The translations under genes were made by a program, and so were the position numbers. Below the pieces are notes generated by a model, which saw only the letters and a program-made list of their open reading frames with translations, did not search any database and was not told where the DNA came from. Source: Acidobacteriota bacterium (GTDB taxonomy: Bacteria; Acidobacteriota; Vicinamibacteria; Vicinamibacterales; CAVVIG01). Taken from it: 41,745 bases of DNA. The stretch covers positions 1 through 41,745 of the forward strand of contig JAHFUI010000017.1 of NCBI GenBank assembly GCA_023265175.1, in the 5' to 3' direction. Of this stretch, positions 31,205 through 38,490 are shown one piece after another (within the stretch, counting starts at the first letter, position 1; the number at the start of each line of letters is the position of its first letter).

Positions 31205-32647
31205 TCAATGATCCGGGGCAGATCGGACCAAATGCGCATAAGCCGTAGGCTCGGGGCCGTCGGGCGCAACAGTGATCAGCGGCGGCTCGATCGCAGGCGC
31301 CAGGCCGTCGCATTCCGCGCTCAATGCCCACGCGCCCGGCTCGGGCAGGTCGAACCAATAGACGCTCGATGCACCCGTCGCGCGAACAGTCGCGAGGCCC
31401 AGGGTCCCAAGAGGCCCGGTGGCAAACAGCTCGCACATCGCCGGATCGGACAGGCGCACGGTCGCTCGCCTCAGCCCGGAAAGTGTGACGTCGCCGAGCA
31501 CGACCTCGTCGGCGTTGATGTGGCTCGGTACCGCGAAATGGCGTGAGGCATTGTCGGGACCGGCGATTTGAACCGTCCCCGTCCTGTCCAGCGGAAGCGT
31601 GAGGCTGAAGCGGCCGTCCAGCCCGCTGTAGGTGTCCTCGACCAGGTGGTCGCGGGGATCGACGCTCGCCATCCACGCCGTTGGGTCCGGCACGAATCGG
31701 ATGCGTGCGCCGGCGACAGGAAGCGCCCTCTGCAGGACACGACCGGTCAGCCGTGCTGGCGGAGTCAGCCGGATCACGAGCGGCTCGCTCACCACACTGA
31801 CTGACGCGGTTCCGCGACCGCGCGACGGGTGCCTCGCCACGACATACCATGAACCGGCTTCCAACCGATCGAACACAAAGGTGCCGTCGGCGCTCGAGCG
31901 CGCTTTCGCGCGACGAATGAGCACGGGTGGCTGACCAGGCGATCGCCCTCGATCCTCCGACATTGTCAACGGTTCGAAGAGCTCAACGTCGGCACCGTCA
32001 ACGTTCTGGGTCGCACGGTCCTCGACCCGGCCCGTCATCGAAAAAGGAGGCGTCAGCGACACATAGAACGGAACATCGGGTGGACCTGACGCGATCGCCG
32101 GCGTTGACAGACGTTTCGAGGCAAACGCGGCGCCCTCAATCAACACGTACGCGTCGGGGTCGAGCGGTTCTCCGGTCAACCAGAACGCCGACTGCGACAA
32201 CCGGCTCACATGGACGGCCGAGTCCTGGATTGGCGTCAGCCGTTGCGTTTGAGGACGCGCGGCCGAGCGTTCAGGCTTCCAGGCGATGACGCGCAAGTCC
32301 CGAAGGTCGTCCGGCGTTGCTCCTCCATCTTGGACGAGCAAGAGCCGTCCCCACGACGCGATCGTCAACGGCGTGTCGACATTCGCGACGCCGATCGGGA
32401 ACGAGACCAGCCTAGGATCGGCGGCGACGACGACAACGCCCGGCGAACCGGCCGGTAGGCGGCATCTCCAGGTGCTCCGAAACGTCAACTCACAGTTCTG
32501 CTCGCCGGCGATGCCGTCGGCAGGGAGCCACAAGATGCGTGACGGCGGTCCCAGCGACACGGGAATGGGACCAGTCACTTCATAACGGTCCGGCGTCTGG
32601 ATCGCGGCCAAGGCGAGCAGCAACGCCGCGGCGCACCACGTCATCAT
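31205..32647 (-). CDS. Secreted protein with carboxypeptidase-regulatory-like domains
   Basis: 480 residues with a signal peptide (MMTWCAAALLLALAAIQT). The body is rich in beta strands and holds at least two carboxypeptidase regulatory-like (CarbopepD_reg) modules, each with the pattern of TGRV, a V-x-G-A-x-V/I strand, then a D/S-x-x-G-x-F-x-F/L turn: about residues 205-290 (FSMTGRVEDRATQNVDGADV with SADGTFVFDRLEAGSW) and 300-390 (LTGRVLQRALPVAGARIRF with SGLDGRFSLTLPL). Such domains bind or stabilise surface or cell-envelope partners. Its ATG overlaps the ABC ATPase stop by 4 bp. It is the last gene of the ABC operon. Confidence 0.78.
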   Translation of the reverse strand: MMTWCAAALLLALAAIQTPDRYEVTGPIPVSLGPPSRILWLPADGIAGEQNCELTFRSTWRCRLPAGSPGVVVVAADPRLVSFPIGVANVDTPLTIASWGRLLLVQDGGATPDDLRDLRVIAWKPERSAARPQTQRLTPIQDSAVHVSRLSQSAFWLTGEPLDPDAYVLIEGAAFASKRLSTPAIASGPPDVPFYVSLTPPFSMTGRVEDRATQNVDGADVELFEPLTMSEDRGRSPGQPPVLIRRAKARSSADGTFVFDRLEAGSWYVVARHPSRGRGTASVSVVSEPLVIRLTPPARLTGRVLQRALPVAGARIRFVPDPTAWMASVDPRDHLVEDTYSGLDGRFSLTLPLDRTGTVQIAGPDNASRHFAVPSHINADEVVLGDVTLSGLRRATVRLSDPAMCELFATGPLGTLGLATVRATGASSVYWFDLPEPGAWALSAECDGLAPAIEPPLITVAPDGPEPTAYAHLVRSAPDH

Positions 32648-33303
32648 CTTTCACCTCGCGAACGATCGAACGCCTCGAACAGGCGCGTGCTTCGATCGCG
32701 ATCCGCGATCCCGGCGCATACGACCGTTTCTTCTGTGAGGCGGCCGTTCACGAGGAACACACACCGATCGCAGACGCCGGCGAGATCGTGAATGCGGTGC
32801 GACGACACCATGACACCCACGCTTGCGGATCGTTGTGCAAGCAGGGCGGCTGACAGCCATCGACTTGCGTCCGGGTCCAGGCCTTCCCACGGTTCGTCGA
32901 GCAGCAGCAGCGCCGCGTCAGACTTGGCAAGCATCGCTTCGAGACCGAGGCGTTGACGCGTTCCGCGCGACAGGACGCCAAAGGATTGCACAGGCGCCGA
33001 CCCTGCCGCCGGGGATTGCCAGAGGGCGAGCCATCGTCTCGCCGGCACGTTAGGCGGCAGCGTCTGCTCGCCTCCGAAGTAGCGAATGCCCTCATCGCCT
33101 GGAGCGGCTGCGACGCTCACTGATCCAGTCGTCGGGCGAAGTAGCCCCGCACACACCCGCAACATCGTCGTCTTGCCGGCGCCGTTGGGGCCGATGAGAC
33201 CCAGAATCTCGCCCCGATGCACGTCGAGTGTCACGCCGTTCAAGGCGACCCGCCCCCGGTAATGTTTCGAGACGTTGAGGATCTCGGCCGCTCGTGTCGT
33301 CAT
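32644..33303 (-). CDS. ABC transporter ATP-binding protein
   Basis: 219 residues from the ATG at 33303; the upstream open frame is only a shadow. Motifs are Walker A GPNGAGKTTMLRV, a modified signature FGVLSRGTRQRLGL (LSRGT in place of LSGGQ), Walker B ALLLLDEPWEGLDPDA and the switch histidine in VSSHRIHDL. It energises the adjacent permease. Both its ends overlap neighbours by 4 bp (ATGA at 32644-32647 and 33300-33303), so the four genes are translated as one unit. The CcmA/NatA-like type is used for export of lipids, peptides or antibiotics. Confidence 0.92.
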   Translation of the reverse strand: MTTRAAEILNVSKHYRGRVALNGVTLDVHRGEILGLIGPNGAGKTTMLRVCAGLLRPTTGSVSVAAAPGDEGIRYFGGEQTLPPNVPARRWLALWQSPAAGSAPVQSFGVLSRGTRQRLGLEAMLAKSDAALLLLDEPWEGLDPDASRWLSAALLAQRSASVGVMVSSHRIHDLAGVCDRCVFLVNGRLTEETVVCAGIADRDRSTRLFEAFDRSRGER

Positions 33304-34004
33304 GCCGTGTCCTTCAAGATCCCGTCGAACCGCACAATCAGCCAGGCGCCAATCGTCCAGGCGACAAACGCGGATCCAAATACGAGGATGAGCGTGCGAG
33401 CTCCCGCGACTTGCGGGCGCGACACGAGGAAGGCCGGAAACACCAGAATGGCGCCCGCCTTCGGCAGCGCCTCGGTCCACGTCGCGTCGCCCGCCATGAA
33501 CATCTGTTGGAGGGGATGCATCTGGCGCGCGGCCGCGAGCGCAAACAGCAGGGCGAGCCACAGGACGCCGCCGGCGTGACGAACCAACCGCAATGTCACG
33601 GTCCACGCCGCGGCCGACACCCACACGAATGCCGCCAGACCTGAAATCGAGACCGAAGGAGGCCAGTGGCGCGGCCTCGCGACGAGGTCGATGCCGGCGA
33701 GTAGCGCCCACAGGGCGAATCCCGGCGCAGCCGATAGCGCCCAGTGGACCCGCGCAATCGGCCAACGCGATGACCGTCCGGCCAGAATCGAATCGAAATG
33801 CCCGCGTGTGGCGCGTTCGGAGTACCCCATCGACGCGGCGAACATGTGAAGAAACAGTGCCAACCCGATCGTCTGGTCGAGCTCGTCGGGAGCGTTCCAC
33901 GCGAGAAACAGTCCGTAGGCGATGAGCAACTCGCCGACCAAGAGGTGTGCGCGCGTCGGCCGAAGCACCACCCAGAAGAAGCGCCATGGCGCCGGTTGCC
34001 TCAT
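33300..34004 (-). CDS. ABC transporter permease, six or seven helices
   Basis: 234 residues from the ATG at 34004, which overlaps the upstream stop by 4 bp. Hydrophobic segments lie near residues 23-38 (VGELLIAYGLFLAW), 48-65, 90-110, 120-140, 148-162, 182-197 and 203-225 (LILVFGSAFVAWTIGAWLIV). There is no recognisable FtsX or ABC-2 core motif, but the size and position suit an ABC-2-like export permease working with the next gene. It is probably a half-size exporter acting as a dimer. Family call rests on context as much as on sequence. Confidence 0.75.
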   Translation of the reverse strand: MRQPAPWRFFWVVLRPTRAHLLVGELLIAYGLFLAWNAPDELDQTIGLALFLHMFAASMGYSERATRGHFDSILAGRSSRWPIARVHWALSAAPGFALWALLAGIDLVARPRHWPPSVSISGLAAFVWVSAAAWTVTLRLVRHAGGVLWLALLFALAAARQMHPLQQMFMAGDATWTEALPKAGAILVFPAFLVSRPQVAGARTLILVFGSAFVAWTIGAWLIVRFDGILKDTA

Positions 34005-34909
34005 TGCGTGCTGACCTCCACCAACTCTCCGCGAACCGTAAGAATGAGACAGCGAGTGGGGGTCGCCCACACGATGAGCCGCGCGGTGGGAGAGAGCATC
34101 AGTTGGTCCTCCTCGACGCCTCGGTCGTTCACCAGGATCAGCCGCCCGCCGGTGCGCCCGTCTTTTCCCGACGCAGGTGCGGTGGCGAGCAGCCACAGGC
34201 GTTCCGGCCCGACGAGCGCCACGTCCCAGATCGGCGCGGATTGATCGATACCGGAGGCGCGTAATCCGGCGAATCTTCGAAACCGAGCGGACACGCCGTC
34301 GGACACCACGATTTGCGCGTCATTCACAAACCAGCACGGCACTGACGCGCCAGCTGCGATGCCGCAGTTCACAAGATTGTTCGCGAGCTCATCTTCGCGT
34401 GAGGGTGTCGGCCGGCTCCGCAGACCGGGCCAGGTGCGGACATCGAAGGGCTGGCGAGCCGGGCTCGTCGCCAGAACCGGTGCCTCGATCATCGCGGGCA
34501 ACTGCTGGAACAGAAGCCGGTCGCCGGACGCAAACAGTCCAACTCGCGGCAACCGGATATCTTGCCGCTCGCGCACGATTCCATTCGGATCCAATCGCGC
34601 GAGCATTCGCGGAGACGGCAGCGTCCACAGGCTCCCATCGGTCAAACACGCGAGCCCCCACAGTCGATCCTCGGGACGAAGGCCTTGAACATCGTGGACG
34701 CTTACCGTGTGGGCCGTGGCAGAGACGCGAATGAGCTGCGGCTTCTCGGTCAACAACCACGTCGCTCCCTGACAAGCCGCCCGGCCGACGATGAGGGCGC
34801 TTGGAACGACGCCGGCGAACGTCACCGGCTGCTTGTGGAGGGTGCTGGCCATGCCGTCGCTGGGTGAGCACAGCGTCAAGAGCACAGTAATCGTCACAAT
34901 CGTGCGCAT
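34001..34909 (-). CDS. Secreted protein, possible beta-propeller-like fold
   Basis: 302 residues with a signal peptide (MRTIVTITVLLTLCSPSDG). The mature protein is built of short strands with repeated W/L-x-L-T/P-x-P-type blades, for example LWGLACLTDGSLWTLPSPRML and IWDVALVGPERLWLLATA, as in beta-propellers. I see no enzyme motif and cannot name a family. Two cysteines (Cys179 and Cys188 region, NCGIAAGASVPCW) may form a disulfide. Its stop overlaps the permease start. Its ATG is 7 bp after the tail of a terminator-like hairpin. It may be a periplasmic partner of the ABC transporter, for instance a receptor. Confidence 0.65.
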   Translation of the reverse strand: MRTIVTITVLLTLCSPSDGMASTLHKQPVTFAGVVPSALIVGRAACQGATWLLTEKPQLIRVSATAHTVSVHDVQGLRPEDRLWGLACLTDGSLWTLPSPRMLARLDPNGIVRERQDIRLPRVGLFASGDRLLFQQLPAMIEAPVLATSPARQPFDVRTWPGLRSRPTPSREDELANNLVNCGIAAGASVPCWFVNDAQIVVSDGVSARFRRFAGLRASGIDQSAPIWDVALVGPERLWLLATAPASGKDGRTGGRLILVNDRGVEEDQLMLSPTARLIVWATPTRCLILTVRGELVEVSTQ

Positions 34910-34915
34910 TTTGGT

Positions 34916-34945
34916 AAAACCGGGCGAAGCCCGCGCTCCGCCCGG
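34916..34945 (-). terminator. Hairpin with T-tail after the small secreted-protein gene
   Basis: On the minus strand CCGGGCG (34945-34939) pairs with CGCCCGG (34926-34920) and is followed by TTTT (34919-34916). It lies 9 bp after the small gene's stop and 7 bp before the ATG of the next gene. It looks like a rho-independent terminator, or an attenuator for the ABC operon. The T-run is short (four), so leak-through is likely. Confidence 0.5.
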
Positions 34946-34954
34946 CCCTCGCGG

Positions 34955-35182
34955 CTATCGGCCGATGATCGCCCGCCGGACGCAATCGGTGAAATCGAGC
35001 TCACAGTCCAGACCGTTCAACCACAGGTCCAGCCAATCCATCTGGTTCGCGGCTTGGGCGTAGCAGTCCTTCAGTTTCATGAAGCAGCCCGCTGACGCGG
35101 GCCTAGCATCGCTCAAGATGAAGACGGCGATGGCCAGGGCAGGAAGGAACTGAACCAGACGCTTGATGATGGTGTTCTTCAC
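34955..35182 (-). CDS. Small secreted protein with twin CX6C motifs
   Basis: 75 residues starting at a GTG with AAGGAG 4 nt upstream, a strong ribosome-binding site that decides the start (a longer frame reaches 35584). Residues 1-30 are a signal peptide (KNTIIKRLVQFLPALAIAVF, cleaved at the ASA-G boundary near residue 31). The mature chain of about 45 residues has four cysteines at 33, 40, 60 and 67: two CX6C pairs separated by 19 residues, with WLDLWLNGLDC and a DCVRRAI end. The symmetric layout suggests two helices joined by disulfides (helical hairpin). I know no named family. It lies just ahead of the ABC operon and behind the regulator gene. Confidence 0.72.
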   Translation of the reverse strand: MKNTIIKRLVQFLPALAIAVFILSDARPASAGCFMKLKDCYAQAANQMDWLDLWLNGLDCELDFTDCVRRAIIGR

Positions 35183-35194
35183 AGCGCTCCTTTC

Positions 35195-35231
35195 GGGACG
35201 ATTTGTCCGCGACATCCCCAAGGGATGTCGC
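35195..35231 (-). promoter_or_regulatory. Two adjacent hairpins in the leader of the small secreted-protein gene
   Basis: A perfect 10-bp inverted repeat GCGACATCCC/GGGATGTCGC with a 3-nt loop (35209-35231) sits next to a GGAC-N5-GTCC stem (35196-35208), both just upstream of the AAGGAG site. No T-run follows on the minus strand, so it is not a terminator. It could be a riboregulatory leader or a protein-binding operator. Confidence 0.45.
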
Positions 35232-35390
35232 CTGCAGGGTGACGCGCGACCTCCCAGCGTGATACACGCCGCCCGCCTCGCCGACCCCGTTCGCCGGAGA
35301 CACCCGGCGTTTGCGGCGCACGCGTTGCGCGCCGCGAGGCTGCGTCCGGCCGAAGCCAAACGCCTCACGTCTTCCGCGACAGTCCGCTCG

Positions 35391-36902
35391 CTACACGTCG
35401 ACGCTCGCGTCGCACGGCGCGTCCTCGACCGCCGCCGTAATATTTGGTACAGGTAGTACGGGTAGTACAGGTAGTACCGGCGGATCGAGCTTGCCGTCGG
35501 TTTCCCATCCGCCGCCTCCGGCGGCAGAACCGTCACCGGTCTGACAGCGGAGATATCCCTGCAGCGTGTGATAACTGATATCAAGCACGCGACAGGCTTC
35601 GCGCTTATTTCCCTGGCAGCGCTCCAGCACGAGCCGCGCGTACCGGCTGCCCCACGCGCGGAGCGTTTCGCGGCCCTCGATCGACGGCATCAGCACGGCC
35701 GCGTAATCGCCCCGGACGGTCAGCGGCAGATCGTCGAGCTCGATCACGTCCGTGGCGGCCAGGGCCACGGCCCGTTCCATGAGCCGTTCGAGCTCGCGCA
35801 CGTTGCCTGGCCAGTCGTACGCGACGAGGGCGTCGGCGGCGGCGGTTGACAGCCGAAGCGCCCGCGTCGCCCGATGGCGCTCGAGAAAGTACCGTGCAAG
35901 CTCGAGAATGTCGGCACGCCGCTCGCGCAACCCGGGAACCCGGATGTCGACGCCGCTCAAGCGGTAATACACATCCGGCCGAAACAATTGCCGGTCGACA
36001 AGGGGTAGCAGACCGCGATTGGTCGCGGCGACGATCCTGATGTCGATCCGATGCGTGCCGTTGCCACCGACGCGCTCGACGGCCAGATCCTGGATGGCCC
36101 GCAGCAGCTTCGCCTGGGCGGACAACGAGAGGTCGGATACTTCGTCAAGGAAGAGCGTCCCGCCATCAGCGTATTCAAACTTCCCCCGGCGACCCCTCAC
36201 GCCGGTTGCCGTCCGATCCTCGATGCCAAACAGTTCCGCCTCCAGCAGCGTCTCCACGAGGGCAGCACAGTTGATGGCGACGAACGGCCCGTGTCGGCGC
36301 CGACTCAACTCATGGATCTGACGAGCGACGAGCTCCTTCCCGACGCCGCTTTCTCCCTCCAGCAACACAGTGAAATCGGTCGCCGCCACTCGTTCGATGG
36401 TCGACCGCAACGCCTGCATCGCCGGGGTGGACCCAATGAGCGGCGCAGCCCCATCCCGTCGCAGCCTGGGCATCCCGGCCAGTCCGAATCGCGCCAGCCG
36501 ACTGCGGTCACGCTCGATTTCCAGGACGAGCGCGCCGATGTGTGCCGCGACGCCCAGGATCTGAAAGTCCCACTCGCCGAGCCGACATCCGGGATCGAAG
36601 GTCGCTTCGAGAAGGCCCTGCGTTGACGGATCCGCGCCCGCGACCTCGAGCGTGATCGATTCGGCGCCGCCGGTTGCATCCGCTGAGCCGATCCAGCGGC
36701 TCGCGGTTTCACGAAGCTGAATCGAACGGACCGGGACCATCCGCCGGAGGGATTCTTCGAACGCGCCGCGCATGAGCGAGATGTCGCCGCGGGCATCGAG
36801 AGTACGCGTCAGCGACGCCAAGAGCTGTCCGAACGCCTCGCGCCTGTCGCGCCGGCGCGGACCGTAATCGCTCTCTGATCGAGTAGTGGCAGCGGTCATC
36901 AT
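35391..36902 (-). CDS. AAA+ enhancer-binding-type regulator (NtrC-like) with altered L1 loop
   Basis: 503 residues from the ATG at 36902 (AGGAG 4 nt upstream). The N-terminal 150 residues form a GAF-like sensory domain. The AAA+ core has Walker A GESGVGKE (183-190), Walker B GGTLFLDEVSDL (247-258), sensor-type VAATNRG and the arginine fingers of FRPDVYYRLSG (308-314). The C-terminal Fis-type helix-turn-helix is at 418-452. The sigma-54-contacting loop, normally GAFTGA, reads RTATGV, so the critical Phe is Ala and sigma-54 contact is doubtful. The extreme C-terminus (PPVLPVLPVLPVP) is encoded by a 9-bp tandem repeat. It is a good candidate regulator of the downstream small-protein/ABC operon. 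Confidence 0.85.
   Translation of the reverse strand: MMTAATTRSESDYGPRRRDRREAFGQLLASLTRTLDARGDISLMRGAFEESLRRMVPVRSIQLRETASRWIGSADATGGAESITLEVAGADPSTQGLLEATFDPGCRLGEWDFQILGVAAHIGALVLEIERDRSRLARFGLAGMPRLRRDGAAPLIGSTPAMQALRSTIERVAATDFTVLLEGESGVGKELVARQIHELSRRRHGPFVAINCAALVETLLEAELFGIEDRTATGVRGRRGKFEYADGGTLFLDEVSDLSLSAQAKLLRAIQDLAVERVGGNGTHRIDIRIVAATNRGLLPLVDRQLFRPDVYYRLSGVDIRVPGLRERRADILELARYFLERHRATRALRLSTAAADALVAYDWPGNVRELERLMERAVALAATDVIELDDLPLTVRGDYAAVLMPSIEGRETLRAWGSRYARLVLERCQGNKREACRVLDISYHTLQGYLRCQTGDGSAAGGGGWETDGKLDPPVLPVLPVLPVPNITAAVEDAPCDASVDV
35452..35478. repeat. Three tandem 9-bp units GGTAGTACN in the regulator 3' end
   Basis: GGTAGTACG, GGTAGTACA and GGTAGTACC follow one another (35452-35478), preceded by a partial unit. 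They code for the repeated PVL residues of the regulator tail. The period keeps the frame. Confidence 0.85.
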
Positions 36903-36932
36903 GCGACTCCTGACGTGTGTGACCGCGGCCGA

Positions 36933-36948
36933 TCCAAATTCAGTGCCA
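36933..36948 (-). promoter_or_regulatory. Weak sigma-54-like promoter box upstream of the regulator
   Basis: On the minus strand TGGCAC (36948-36943), a 5-bp spacer and TTGGA (36937-36933) match the TGGCAC-N5-TTGCA consensus except that the -12 GC is GG. It lies about 30 bp before the regulator start. The mismatch at a key base makes this doubtful. Confidence 0.3.
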
Positions 36949-37007
36949 CACTGGCTGGCTGATAAACTGTTCATAAAACCACCGCCTCGAGCATTCATGC
37001 GTCGCCC

Positions 37008-37403
37008 TCACGCGAGGTGTGGGGTATCACCTGCCCACTTTGTGAGGCCTGGTCGATTTTCCGGGCCGGGAACGGCATACCCGCCGGGTTCTTCATCGAC
37101 GAACCACGGCAGGTGCCGATCGAACGCGATCGCCCCACGATAGCAGACCGCGTTCGACCGCAATCGAAACACAGCGCATCGAATGACGCGCCCTCGCACA
37201 ACTTCGTGCTGCCGTTCGCCTCGCACCTGAAGATCGACCGATGCTCCCGGCATCAGACGATGGTGCGTTTCCACGAGCGCTCCTCCGGCGGAGACATCGA
37301 TGACTGACACGTCGTATCCGGGACGGACCCGCGCGGACACGATCCCGTGATCTTCAGGACTGGCGTGCCGTCTGGTGCGACGACGATCGGCGGGCGTGGT
37401 CAT
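37008..37403 (-). CDS. PilZ-domain protein
   Basis: 131 residues from the ATG at 37403, which overlaps the stop of the prepilin-like gene by 4 bp. The N-terminus holds the c-di-GMP-binding start RRRTRRHA, the DVSAGGALVET motif (the D-x-S-x-x-G type loop) and the middle strand VRGRVIRC. The PilZ fold binds cyclic di-GMP to control motility, adhesion or secretion. Its coupling to a prepilin-like gene suggests a role in pilus or type II secretion control. The C-terminal 30 residues (FVDEEPGGYAVPGPENR) are not conserved, as far as I can tell. Confidence 0.85.
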   Translation of the reverse strand: MTTPADRRRTRRHASPEDHGIVSARVRPGYDVSVIDVSAGGALVETHHRLMPGASVDLQVRGERQHEVVRGRVIRCAVFRLRSNAVCYRGAIAFDRHLPWFVDEEPGGYAVPGPENRPGLTKWAGDTPHLA

Positions 37404-38059
37404 GACGGCTTCCACTGCTGTGCGCGCGCGTCGAACTTGAGCACGCGCGTTTTTCCCGTTTCGCCGAAGATTCGAATCACGTACTGCGCGTTTCGGCGTC
37501 CGCGCAGATACAGGCTGCCCGATGATGACGTGCCCAAGGCGGTGAACGTCAGGATGTTGCTCGATCCCAACTTGATCGGATCGGTCCCAGGCGGCGCGCT
37601 CCCGGCATCGACCGGCGGCAAACCCGGCAGGACGCCGAAGTCGACACCGACGAACTGGTCCGCAAGCCGTTCCACCGGTCCAATTCGCGGATCCGCGCCC
37701 CCTTGAATGTCGCGCGTTCGAACGCCATTCCCGTTTCCGTCGGTGTAGGACGCGTAGGTGTAGCCGCCAGGTATCTGAACAAACTGCAGCGCGACATCCG
37801 TCGAGCGCATCACGGCTTCCATCCGAGCCTGTTGCAATCGCGTCGACAGGTAGCGCACCGCTCCCGCCGCCCGGAGTTCGTCCACGCTGTCGATCAGTTG
37901 CGCGCCGGCGACCGCGCTCAGCGTGACGCTCAGCGCCAGCGCGAACATCACCTCCAGCAGCGAATAGCCGGACCCATCCGGAATGCACAATGCGGAAATG
38001 CACAACGTGGAATGCGCAGCGCGCGTTGTGGTTGGCATTTTGCATTTTGCATTGTGCAT
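37400..38059 (-). CDS. Prepilin-like protein with GspH/type IV pilin N-terminus
   Basis: 219 residues. The pilin signature GYSLLEVMFALALSVTLSAV begins at residue 31: the prepilin peptidase cuts after Gly30, leaving a Tyr N-terminus and Glu5, followed by a hydrophobic helix. The body (LADQFVGVDFGVLPGLPPVD and NAQYVIRIFGETGKTRVLK) fits a pseudopilin, perhaps GspH. The leader before it is unusually long and low in complexity because it is encoded by a palindromic repeat; the real start may be a TTG nearer the pilin motif. It overlaps the PilZ gene (ATGA). Confidence 0.8.
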   Translation of the reverse strand: MHNAKCKMPTTTRAAHSTLCISALCIPDGSGYSLLEVMFALALSVTLSAVAGAQLIDSVDELRAAGAVRYLSTRLQQARMEAVMRSTDVALQFVQIPGGYTYASYTDGNGNGVRTRDIQGGADPRIGPVERLADQFVGVDFGVLPGLPPVDAGSAPPGTDPIKLGSSNILTFTALGTSSSGSLYLRGRRNAQYVIRIFGETGKTRVLKFDARAQQWKPS

Positions 38060-38061
38060 TC
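37981..38061. repeat. Palindromic 'GAATGCACAATGC' repeat overlapping the prepilin start
   Basis: Perfect 13-bp arms GAATGCACAATGC (37981-37993) and GCATTGTGCATTC (38049-38061), with further AATGC words between them. It is the same family as 22838-22898. It covers the annotated start codon of the prepilin gene and its leader. Confidence 0.85.
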
Positions 38062-38083
38062 CCTTTGGTTCTCCCCTCCTACG

Positions 38084-38431
38084 TCACGGCTGCTGCGGCG
38101 TGACGTGCTCAGGCTTGGCCGCGCCGACGCTGATTTGCGTTCTCAGTTTCAGGAAGTTCTTCTCACCAACGCCGCGGACGTTCATCAACTCCTCGACCTT
38201 CTTGAACGGTCCGTTCTTCTGGCGGTACTCGATGATGCGGCCCGCGGTTTTGACGCCGATGCCGGGCAGCTTTTCGAGATCCGCGACGATGGCGGTATTG
38301 ATGTTGACGGTGCCAACGGCGACCGGTTTGGCCGCCGAACGCGCGGCCGCGGTCGACTGCGACGCCTGTGCCGGCGGCGACACGGCGCACAGAGAGACGA
38401 GGGCGATGACGGACAGCAGTCTTCGAAACAT
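38084..38431 (-). CDS. ComEA-like secreted helix-hairpin-helix protein
   Basis: 115 residues from the ATG at 38431, with AAGGAGG 6 nt upstream. A signal peptide (MFRRLLSVIALVSLCAVS) precedes a helix-hairpin-helix pair: VNINTAIVADLEKLPGIGVK and FKKVEELMNVRGVGEKNFLKL. ComEA-type proteins bind double-stranded DNA at the cell surface during natural transformation; closely similar domains also occur in competence-like proteins without a transformation role. With the downstream prepilin and PilZ genes it suggests a small DNA-uptake or pilus operon. Confidence 0.88.
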   Translation of the reverse strand: MFRRLLSVIALVSLCAVSPPAQASQSTAAARSAAKPVAVGTVNINTAIVADLEKLPGIGVKTAGRIIEYRQKNGPFKKVEELMNVRGVGEKNFLKLRTQISVGAAKPEHVTPQQP

Positions 38432-38490
38432 TCCAGTCCTCCTTGGTGATGGCATCGCGCGACGAATGTCGTCGCGATCGACGCGTAAAG

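Noticed and set aside
30036-31850. GcvT with a 234-residue N-terminal extension
   Set aside because: The extension is Arg-rich shadow sequence of the neighbouring gene; T-protein homology starts at the ATG at 31148.
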